Source: Desulfobacter sp. (lineage in GTDB: Bacteria; Desulfobacterota; Desulfobacteria; Desulfobacterales; Desulfobacteraceae). Taken from it: 64,000 nt of DNA. The notes beneath the pieces were generated by a model. The model made no database searches. It was not told where the DNA came from and worked only from the letters and a program-made list of their open reading frames with translations. The DNA lies in assembly GCA_028768525.1 (NCBI GenBank), contig CP054837.1, positions 682,001 to 746,000 on the forward strand. The letters run 5' to 3'. The translations under genes and the position numbers were made by a program. Below, piece by piece: positions 9,342 through 16,986 of the stretch (positions are counted from its first letter, which is position 1; the number at the start of each line of letters is the position of its first letter).

Positions 9342-9384
9342 CGCCCGAAAGGCTAAAAGGAAGGTAAAAAAGCCGCCCGAAAGG
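9342..9384. repeat. Pair of 11-bp direct repeats upstream of fusA
   Basis: The 11-base sequence CGCCCGAAAGG occurs at 9342-9352 and again at 9374-9384, each preceded by an A-rich run. The start-to-start distance is 32 bases, about three helical turns, so both copies face the same side of the DNA. They lie in the 384-base gap between the divergent TPR-SPOR and fusA genes, 29 bases ahead of the fusA promoter -35 box. A protein-binding site is possible, but nothing else supports it. Confidence 0.35.
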
Positions 9385-9412
9385 ACAATTTTATAGGCAT
9401 TACACAAATATG

Positions 9413-9441
9413 TTGACAAATCAACAAAAAAAATATATTTT
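9413..9441 (+). promoter_or_regulatory. Sigma-70 promoter for fusA
   Basis: A perfect -35 box TTGACA (9413-9418) is followed after 17 bases by TATTTT (9436-9441), in a very AT-rich stretch; TATATT two bases earlier gives a 15-base spacer instead. Transcription would start near 9448 and leave a leader of about 140 bases before the fusA ATG. The rest of the 384-base gap holds only a pair of direct repeats. Confidence 0.65.
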
Positions 9442-9589
9442 GGGGTTTTCAGAAATTTAGGCATTACTCTGACGACTTAATTAAATCGTAACATAAGCTG
9501 AGTAAAGACACATATGGCAATGCCTTTGGCAATGGTTGTATTTTTTTGTTGTTTCAAAGGATTTTTTATTCATTAAGGATGAGAAAAAA

Positions 9590-11677
9590 ATGATCAAAGA
9601 TCTTACACGGGTAAGGAATATCGGAATCAGTGCCCATATTGACTCCGGTAAAACCACACTTACTGAGCGGATTCTGTTCTACACGGACAAAATTCACAAA
9701 ATCAATGAAGTCAGGGGCAAAGACGGTGCCGGCGCCGTTATGGACTCCATGGAATTGGAAAAGGAAAGGGGCATCACCATTGCCTCCGCCGCCACCCATT
9801 GCGAGTGGGACAACCATGCTGTCAACATCATCGACACACCGGGCCACGTTGACTTCACCGTTGAAGTTGAAAGATCCCTGCGTGTACTTGACGGTGCCGT
9901 GCTCATCCTCTGCTCCGTAGCCGGTGTGCAGTCCCAGTCCATCACCGTTGACCAGCAGATGAAACGGTATCAAGTTCCCTGTATTGCCTTTGTCAACAAA
10001 TGCGACCGTTCCGGTGCCAACCCCCATAAGGTTGCCGCTCAGCTGAGAGAAAAACTGGGCCACAACTCAGTGATGATGCAGCTGCCCATCGGCCTGGAAG
10101 ACCGCCTCCAGGGCATTGTGGACCTGGTCACCATGAAGGCCTACTACTTTGAAGGTGACAACGGTGAAAAAATGGTGGAAAAAGAGATCCCCGCCGACAT
10201 GGTTGATGAGGCAGAAGCGGCCCGGGAAGAGATGATCGATGCCGTTTCCCTGTTCTCTGAAGAACTCACCGACGCCATCCTCGAAGAAGCAGAAATCACC
10301 GAAGAGATGATCCGCACGGCCGTGAGAACCGGCACCATCGCCCGGGAAATGACCCCGGTGTTCATGGGTTCCGCTTACAAGAACAAAGCGGTACAGCCCC
10401 TGCTCAACGCCGTTGTGGACTACCTGCCCTCTCCCCTGGACATCAACAACGAAGCCATCGACCTGGACAACAACGAAGAAGCGGTGACCCTGGAATCCGA
10501 TCACGACAAGTCCACCGTTGCCCTGGCCTTCAAACTTGAAGACGGCCAGTACGGCCAGCTCACCTACATCCGTGTATACCAGGGCTGCATCAACAAGAGC
10601 GACACCATGATCAACACCCGGGACGGCAAAAAATACAAAATCGGCCGCCTGATCCGGATGCACTCCAACCAGATGGAAGATGTCGACGCCATCCCCGCCG
10701 GCCACATCGGCGCCATGTTCGGTATCGACTGCGCCTCGGGCGACACCTTCTGCTCTCCGGATGTCAACCTGAGCATGATCGCCATGAACGTCATGGATCC
10801 GGTTATCTCCCTGTCCATCACCCCCAAGGACAACAAGGCCCAGATCAACATGTCCAAGGCCCTGAACCGGTTCACCAAAGAGGACCCCACATTCAAAACC
10901 TATGTGGACCACGAAACCGGAGATACCATCATCCAGGGTATGGGCGAGCTTCACCTGGAAGTTTACGTTGAACGTATGAAACGTGAATACAAGGCTGAAG
11001 TTGAAACCGGCAAACCCCGTGTTGCCTACAGGGAAACCATTACCAAAAAGGCACCCTTCAACTACACCCACAAAAAACAGACCGGTGGTTCAGGTCAGTT
11101 CGGCCGTGTTATGGGTTTCATGGAACCCACCGAAGAAGAATTTGAATTTGTCAACAAGGTAACCGGCGGCAGGATCCCCACCCAGTTTATCTCTTCCTGT
11201 GAGAAAGGCTTTGCAAACTCCATGGAAAAGGGCCCCAACCTGGAATTTCCCGTTACCGGTATTAAAATTACCCTTGAAGATGGTGCCTTCCATGCGGTAG
11301 ACTCTTCGGAAATGGCTTTCCAGGCAGCAGCCAGAGGCGGTTTCCTTGAAGCGTACAACAAAGCCAAACCCGTTATCATGGAACCCATCATGAAGGTTGT
11401 TATTGAAAGCCCCAACGAGTTCCAGGGTGCCTGCATGGGCCTGATCAACCAGCGCCGCGGCATCATCCAGGGCTCCCAGGAGGAAGGCACCATGAGTGTA
11501 ATTGAGTCCCAGGTTCCTCTGTCGGAAATGTTTGGTTTCTCAACCGTTCTGCGCTCCGGCACCCAGGGCAAGGCCCAGTTCACCATGGAATTTTCTACCT
11601 ACAAACAGGTTCCCCAGTCTGTGGCAGAAGAAATTGCCAAGCAGAAAGCGGAAGAAAAAGCAGCCAAGAACAAATAA
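9590..11677 (+). CDS. fusA: Elongation factor G, spd/mitochondrial EF-G1 type
   Basis: A 695-residue translational GTPase that drives ribosomal translocation. I chose the ATG at 9590 (MIKDLTRVRNIGISAH) with AAGGATGAG upstream; an in-frame upstream TTG adds 18 non-conserved residues. G1 is AHIDSGKTT, G2 RGITIASAA, G3 DTPGHVDF, G4 NKCD. Domains II to V follow at normal spacing. Ser in AHIDSGKTT and the segment EVRGKDGAGAVMDSMELEKERGIT resemble mitochondrial EF-G1 and the spdEFG1 group rather than the common bacterial form (AHIDAGKTTT). Spirochaetes, planctomycetes and delta-proteobacteria are known to use paralogous spd EF-Gs, one for elongation and one for recycling; this one looks like the elongation type. 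A RecA-like ATPase gene follows after 26 bases. Confidence 0.95.
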   Translation: MIKDLTRVRNIGISAHIDSGKTTLTERILFYTDKIHKINEVRGKDGAGAVMDSMELEKERGITIASAATHCEWDNHAVNIIDTPGHVDFTVEVERSLRVLDGAVLILCSVAGVQSQSITVDQQMKRYQVPCIAFVNKCDRSGANPHKVAAQLREKLGHNSVMMQLPIGLEDRLQGIVDLVTMKAYYFEGDNGEKMVEKEIPADMVDEAEAAREEMIDAVSLFSEELTDAILEEAEITEEMIRTAVRTGTIAREMTPVFMGSAYKNKAVQPLLNAVVDYLPSPLDINNEAIDLDNNEEAVTLESDHDKSTVALAFKLEDGQYGQLTYIRVYQGCINKSDTMINTRDGKKYKIGRLIRMHSNQMEDVDAIPAGHIGAMFGIDCASGDTFCSPDVNLSMIAMNVMDPVISLSITPKDNKAQINMSKALNRFTKEDPTFKTYVDHETGDTIIQGMGELHLEVYVERMKREYKAEVETGKPRVAYRETITKKAPFNYTHKKQTGGSGQFGRVMGFMEPTEEEFEFVNKVTGGRIPTQFISSCEKGFANSMEKGPNLEFPVTGIKITLEDGAFHAVDSSEMAFQAAARGGFLEAYNKAKPVIMEPIMKVVIESPNEFQGACMGLINQRRGIIQGSQEEGTMSVIESQVPLSEMFGFSTVLRSGTQGKAQFTMEFSTYKQVPQSVAEEIAKQKAEEKAAKNK

Positions 11678-11703
11678 CGCCTTTTTAGATGAAGAGAGGA
11701 ACT

Positions 11704-12399
11704 ATGCTTAAAAAAGATCTGATTCTTAGAAGCCCGGCTGAAAAAGCCATGGGTGTTGAAAATATCATTGACGGGCGGTTCGGTGCCGTGCTGTCACGGG
11801 CCGGTGTGGGCAAAACCGGTTTCCTGGTACAGATTGCCCTGACCCGGCTGCTTTCCGATGAAAAAATTCTTCATATCAGCCTTGATGATCCCATGGAAAA
11901 AATCAATGTAAGATATGATGAAGCATACCACAACCTGGTAGACAGCATCGGCTACGTTGATCCCCAGAAGGCCGTCCGCCTCTGGGAATCCATCAAGCAC
12001 AACAAGGTGGGCATCTCCTACACCGAGACCACTTTTGAGGTTGAAAAAATCCGGGATTACCTGAAAAGCTTCAAGAAAGCCGACCTGGCCCTGCCCACCA
12101 TCATGGTGCTGGACGGCCTTGATTTTGATGCGGACCTGGACAGCGTCCTGGAAGACCTCAAGCAGCTCAACAAGGAATTTTCCATCTCCATCTGGCTGTC
12201 CATGCAGAGCCACCGGGAAGAACCCCTGAACAACGAAGGCTATCCCGTACAGCTGGCTGCCCACGAGGAACTGGTCAACAAAGCCATTTTCCTGAATCCC
12301 GTGGACAACAAAATCGAAGCCATCGTCCTCAAGGACGGCGACCGGACCGACCAGAAATACACCCTGGACCCGGCCACCATGATGCCCTTGGAAGACTAA
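11704..12399 (+). CDS. RecA-superfamily P-loop ATPase, function unknown
   Basis: A 231-residue cytoplasmic protein. The ATG at 11704 is preceded by AGAGAGGA, better than an ATG 15 bases upstream. A Walker A loop, SRAGVGKTGF, lies at residues 31 to 40, and a Walker B-like strand with Asp, PTIMVLDGLDFD, near residue 138. The fold predicted by this layout (glycine-rich loop after a short N-terminal strand, then FLVQIALTRLL) is that of a small RecA/KaiC-like ATPase. It has no DNA-binding or other extra domain. It sits 26 bases after fusA and before a strong terminator, so the two genes form one unit and may have linked roles in translation; that is inference only. I do not know a named family for it. 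Confidence 0.75.
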   Translation: MLKKDLILRSPAEKAMGVENIIDGRFGAVLSRAGVGKTGFLVQIALTRLLSDEKILHISLDDPMEKINVRYDEAYHNLVDSIGYVDPQKAVRLWESIKHNKVGISYTETTFEVEKIRDYLKSFKKADLALPTIMVLDGLDFDADLDSVLEDLKQLNKEFSISIWLSMQSHREEPLNNEGYPVQLAAHEELVNKAIFLNPVDNKIEAIVLKDGDRTDQKYTLDPATMMPLED

Positions 12400-12437
12400 G
12401 GCTTCCGCCGGAATCATACCGGTCCATCTGCGCTTAA

Positions 12438-12487
12438 AAAAGGCCCGGGGAGTCTGTGACAGACTCCCCGGGCCTTTTAATTTTTGA
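12438..12487 (+). terminator. Rho-independent terminator after the fusA unit
   Basis: Perfect 18-bp inverted repeat: left arm 12438-12455, right arm 12461-12478, five-base loop GTGAC, with a GC-rich core (GGCCCGGGGAGTC) and T-rich bases on the right (TTTTAATTTTT). The A-run on the left means it may also stop transcription on the other strand, though no minus-strand gene ends here. Confidence 0.93.
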
Positions 12488-12607
12488 AACAGGTTGAAAC
12501 AGGTCCTTAAAGCAAATTTACAAATTATCTTTACAGTGGCATACTCATCTTGAATTCAATTTTCCGGCTCAATTGCATTTCAAAAAGGAGGCTCGCCCCC
12601 AGCCACC

Positions 12608-14320
12608 ATGGAACGGCTCAGAAAAAAAATAATTTCCATCGACGGAAAAGGCTATAAGGCCTACAAGGGACTCCAGGGGGACTACAGGTTCCCGGACTAC
12701 CGCCTGTTCATTGATCATGTTCAGGGAGACCCTTATGCTGCGCCCTCCAAACTCAGGGTGAGAATCGACAGAAAAACTGCCGGTTTCCCTGCAGACACCA
12801 CGTCAAGCCGGAGCCGGACAATTGCCCTGTGCGATCATCTAACCCGTCAGTTCTGCCGTCAATGCCTCAAGACGACAAAGGGATCCAGGGGGATTGGAAA
12901 AAGCGGGCGGATCATTATGGACAAACCGGTTCAGGAAGTCCTCAACCGGACATCCATGATTATCAATGACCGGTTTGTGGAGGCCCGGTTTTTCATGGGC
13001 CTTCCGGCAAGGGGCCGGAAAATATCCGGCAAGGACGCCATGGATATGATCTTTGGTGAACTCCCCGGGATCATCCCTTCGGCCATGTTCATGGACAATT
13101 TGGATCATCACGCCTTATATCTGGCAATAAAAACGGCCGAGGATTCGGATTTTCTCAGAAGCCGGTTGAAAACACACAGACTTACCTGTTTTGTGGCGAA
13201 TGGGTCACACCTGCCCAGGCTCAGCGGCATTGATTCATCTCCGATGGATCCGGATAAAGCCATCCCGTTTAAATCCCCCCCGAACCTTGAGGTCCAATTC
13301 CATTTACCCAATTCCGGTAAAATCACAGGAATGGGCATACCCGAAGGGGTCACATTGATAGTGGGGGGCGGCTACCATGGCAAATCAACCCTGTTGAACG
13401 CCATTGAACTTGGGGTGTACAACCATATCCCCGGAGACGGGCGCGAAGGGGTGGTCACCATTCCCGATGCCGTTAAAATCAGGGCTGCAGACGGAAGAAG
13501 CATCTCAAACACAGATATTTCCCCCTTTATCAATGACCTGCCCCTTGCAAAGGACACCGCCTGCTTTACCACCCAAAATGCCAGCGGCAGCACCTCCCAG
13601 GCAGCCACCATTTCCGAAGCCATCGAAGCCGGCGCAAGCCTGCTGCTGCTGGACGAGGACACCTCGGCCACCAATTTCATGATCCGGGACAGCCGGATGC
13701 AGGCCCTGGTCCCCAGCGAGGAAGAGCCCATTACGCCATTTATCGATAAAGTCAGGCAATTGAACAGGGATCTGGGTATCTCCACCATCGTGGTCATGGG
13801 CGGGGCCGGGGATTATTTCTCTGTGGCAGACCATGTGATCCAGATGTCGGAATACCAGCCCCATGATGTGACCGGAAAGGCCCATCACATTGCAGAAACC
13901 ATCATGACCGGGAGGGTCAGTGAAGGGGGCAAAGATTTCGGAAAAATAAACACCCGGATCCCTGAAAAAGCAGGCGTCCCCCCAAACCGTTCCGGCAGGG
14001 AGAAAATCAGCGCGCCACGGGTCAGAGAAATCAGATTTGGAACTGAAACCATCGACCTGGGGGACATGGAACAGCTTGTGGACATCTCACAGACAAGGGC
14101 ACTGGGGCATGCCATCAGATATTCAATTCAAAAGATGGACGGGAAACAGACCTTAAGGGAAATTGCAGACCATCTCATCTCGGAAATTCAGGAACATGGC
14201 CTTGACATATTACTGCCCTATATCTCGGGTGATATCGCGGCGTTCAGGCCCTATGAATTAATCGGCGCCATAAACAGAATTCGGACACTCAAAGTAAAAC
14301 AAAAAATCACGCCGGCCTGA
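12608..14320 (+). CDS. ABC_ATPase family protein (COG3044, MRB1590-like)
   Basis: A 570-residue soluble P-loop ATPase of the ABC_ATPase family (predicted ATPases of the ABC class). The N-terminal 230 residues carry the family-specific region (DYRLFIDHVQGDPYAAPSKLRVRI near residue 30). The Walker A loop GGGYHGKSTLL starts at residue 253, a signature-like SGSTSQAATISEAIEAG near 325, and Walker B LLLLDEDTSATNFM near 345. It has no membrane segment and no transporter partner nearby. A trypanosome relative, MRB1590, is an RNA-binding ATPase of the mitochondrial RNA editing apparatus, so a nucleic acid role is possible; the bacterial function is unknown. The best Shine-Dalgarno match (GGAGG) is 16 bases before the ATG, unusually far. 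The gene end overlaps the convergent fdhA by 14 bases. Confidence 0.85.
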   Translation: MERLRKKIISIDGKGYKAYKGLQGDYRFPDYRLFIDHVQGDPYAAPSKLRVRIDRKTAGFPADTTSSRSRTIALCDHLTRQFCRQCLKTTKGSRGIGKSGRIIMDKPVQEVLNRTSMIINDRFVEARFFMGLPARGRKISGKDAMDMIFGELPGIIPSAMFMDNLDHHALYLAIKTAEDSDFLRSRLKTHRLTCFVANGSHLPRLSGIDSSPMDPDKAIPFKSPPNLEVQFHLPNSGKITGMGIPEGVTLIVGGGYHGKSTLLNAIELGVYNHIPGDGREGVVTIPDAVKIRAADGRSISNTDISPFINDLPLAKDTACFTTQNASGSTSQAATISEAIEAGASLLLLDEDTSATNFMIRDSRMQALVPSEEEPITPFIDKVRQLNRDLGISTIVVMGGAGDYFSVADHVIQMSEYQPHDVTGKAHHIAETIMTGRVSEGGKDFGKINTRIPEKAGVPPNRSGREKISAPRVREIRFGTETIDLGDMEQLVDISQTRALGHAIRYSIQKMDGKQTLREIADHLISEIQEHGLDILLPYISGDIAAFRPYELIGAINRIRTLKVKQKITPA

Positions 14321-16976
14321 TCTTGACGGCGCAGACCTTTGTCTCCGGGATCTTTGCCACGGGATCCACGGCCCGGCTGGTCAGCATGTTGGTGGGGCAA
14401 TCGCCGAAGTGAAACCCCATGCTGACCACCCCCGGTGGACAGCGGTTACTTACATGGACCCTGGCCCTAACCTCTCCCCTCCGTGAAGCCACTGTCACCC
14501 TTGTTCCGGTTTCAAAGCCGAGCCCTGCGGCATCTTCACGGTTCATTTCGACCCGCTCCCAGGGCTGCATCCTGTTCAGCCCTTCCACCCGTCCGGCCAT
14601 GGAATCAGTATGGAAGTGGTAGAGGCTTCTGCCGGTGGTCAGAATGAAGGGATAATCCCGGTCCGGCAGTTCTGCCGGGGGCTTGTAGGAGAGGGGCATG
14701 AATCTGCCCCGTCCGTCCGGGGTTGCAAATTTTTTCCCGTGGAGGAAGGGGGTTCCCGGGTGATCCCTGGCCGGGCAGGGCCATTGCAGCCCCTCTTTCC
14801 CCAGGCGCCCATAGGAGATTCCGCCATACTGGGGAACAAGGGAGGCAATCTCCTTCATAATGGCTTCGGGACCGTCCCAGTCAAATCCCCTGGCCCCCAT
14901 CCGCCTTGCAATATCGCAGATGATCTCATGGTCGGGCCGGGACCGCCCAAGGGGGGTGATGGCCTGCTTAAACCGTTGAACCCGCCGCTCCGTATTGGTA
15001 AAACTGCCCTCCTTTTCGGCAAAGGAGGCCCCGGGAAGTACCACGTCCGCCTTTTGGGCGGTTTCGGTCAGAAAAATATCCTGCACCACCAGAAAAGGCA
15101 GCCTTTCAAGGGCCTTCAGGGTATGGCCGGCATCGGCCTCGCTGAGGGCGGGGTTCTCGCCGATGATGTACAGGGCCTTGATCCGTCCATCCAGGACGGC
15201 GTCAACGATCTCGGTGTGGGTCAGCCCCGGGCGGGCGGGCAGAGAGACACCCCATGCGGCCTCAAACTTTTCCCGGTTTTCAGGAAGATCCACCTTCTGA
15301 TAGCCTGGAAAAACCCCGGGCAGCCCCCCCATGTCACAGGCCCCCTGGACATTGTTCTGCCCCCTCAGGGGATTGACCCCGCCCGAGGGCTTTCCCACAT
15401 TTCCGGTGAGCAGGGCCAGGTTTGCAAGGGCCAGGACATTGTCCGTGCCGTGGGTATGCTGGGTGATGCCCATGGCATAGAAAATTGCGGCCGGGCTGTT
15501 TTGGGCAAAAATCCGGGCTGCGGCTTTCAGCGCCTCTCCCGGTACCCGGCAAATTTTTTCAACGGTTTCAAGGCCGAAGTCCTTGAGGGAGGCCTGAAAG
15601 CGGTCAAAATTGCTGCACCGGCTTTGGATAAACCCTTGGTCCAAAAGGCCCTGGTCCACAATCACCTTCATCAATCCCATTATCAGCGCCACATCCGTCC
15701 CGGGCATGTGCTGGAGGAATACCTTTGCATATTCACGCAGTTCCATTTCCAGGGGGCTTGCCAGTATGAGTTTGGCCCCTGCCCTTACGGCATACTTCAT
15801 CTGCCGGGCAATGATGGGGTGGGCAGCCGTGGTATTGCTGCCGATAACAAATAGGCAGGCGGCATTGCGGATGTCATTGATGCTGTTGGTCATGGCACCG
15901 CTCCCAAAGCTTGTGGCAAGACCTGCCACAGTGGGAGAATGTCACAGCCGGGCGCAGTGATCGATATGGTTGCTTCCCATCACTGCCCGGGTAAATTTCT
16001 GGATGGCAAAATTTTCCTCGTTGGTGCATTTGGCAGAGGTGAATACAGCGAAGTCATCACCTTTGACCCCTTTGAATTTTTCAACCACAAGGTCCAGCGC
16101 CTCGTCCCATGTGGCGGGTTCAAGTTTGCCGTCTTTTCGAATCAGCGGATCCTTCAGCCGGTCCTGATGGTTGACAAAGGTCAGTCCGAACCGCCCCTTC
16201 ACACAGAGTTGCCCCTTGTTCACGGGATTTTCCCGGTCCCCCCTGACAGAGACGATCCGGTTGCCCCGGATGCCCAGAACCAGGCCGCACCCCACGCCGC
16301 AGTATGGACAGACAGCCTTGGACCATTTTGAAACACCCCGCCGCTCCTTGAGGGCCAGGGCGCCGGTGGGGCATCGGGTCAGGCATTCTCCGCAGGAGGC
16401 GCACCTGGAATCCTTGAACCGGTTGTCGTCAAATGTGGAAATCCTTGTGGCATAGCCCCTTTGGGAAAAATCAATGGCGTTGATAGCTGCTATTTCATCG
16501 CAGGTCCTGACACAGACCCCGCAAAGGATGCACTTGTTGGGGTTGAAGTCAAAAAAGGGGTTGGACCGGTCCACGGGCTTATCCCCCTTGAACGCCCTCA
16601 GGCGTGCCAGGCGCCCTTCATCCACACCCACGTAATTGGCCGCCTTCTGCAGCTTGCAAAGGGTGCTCTGGTTGCACTCAAGGCAGTCCATCTCATGGTT
16701 GACAAGGAGGAGTTCCACAATCATCCGCCGGGTTTCGTCAATCACAGTTGTTTCGGTTTTAACCTTCATGCCCTGGCGGACCTGTGTGTTGCAGGCCGTT
16801 GTCATCCGGCCGTCCGCCTCCACCAGGCAGAGGCGGCAGACGGAAGAGGGCTTGAGATCTTCGTGGTAGCATAAATTGGGAATGTATATTCCGTTCCCCA
16901 GCGCCACCTCAAGGATGGTGCTGCCGGGATCGGCGCTGAGCTGAAATCCGTCAATGGTCAGGGTAATTTTTTCCAT
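14307..16976 (-). CDS. fdhA: Formate dehydrogenase catalytic subunit, selenoprotein with NuoG-like N-terminus
   Basis: An 889-residue selenoprotein that would oxidise formate (or reduce CO2) at a molybdenum or tungsten bis-pterin site. It is read from the ATG at 16976 through an in-frame TGA at 15942-15944 (codon 345) in the context HIDHCARL-U-HSPTVAGLA, where formate dehydrogenases carry selenocysteine. A SECIS hairpin follows at once. N-terminal part: [2Fe-2S] ferredoxin Cys36, 47, 50 and about 63; the NuoG-type HEMDCLEC-LC [4Fe-4S] motif; two ferredoxin clusters (CILCGVCVRTC, CASCGECLTRC); then the CPYCGVGC cluster next to the pterin. The C-terminal part has molybdopterin-binding blocks (MGITQHTHGTDNV, GENPALSEADAGH). 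Without readthrough the two halves look like separate genes. It is last in an operon with NuoF- and NuoE-like subunits, 10 bases downstream of the former. Confidence 0.95.
15901..15937 (-). promoter_or_regulatory. Bacterial SECIS element in fdhA
   Basis: Starts 5 bases after the UGA. Lower stem CTCCCA (15937-15932) pairs with TGGGAG (15906-15901). Upper stem TGTGGCA (15930-15924) pairs with TGCCACA (15918-15912), closing a five-base loop GGTCT (15923-15919). The E. coli fdhF element has the same GGUCU apical loop at the same distance, which is what SelB recognises. The sequence also codes for the conserved SPTVAGLATSFG segment. Confidence 0.92.
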
Positions 16977-16986
16977 GGCTTACTCC

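Noticed and set aside
10067..11071. A 334-residue open frame on the minus strand
   Set aside because: Antisense to fusA, Val/Gly/His-rich, no motif.
14610..15854. A 414-residue open frame on the plus strand
   Set aside because: It is antisense to fdhA, has Pro/Gly-rich composition without motifs, and arises from the high GC content of the real gene.
14307..16976. Frameshift or nonsense-mutated formate dehydrogenase (pseudogene)
   Set aside because: The stop is a TGA exactly at the conserved selenocysteine position, the frame is unchanged on both sides, and a proper SECIS hairpin follows.
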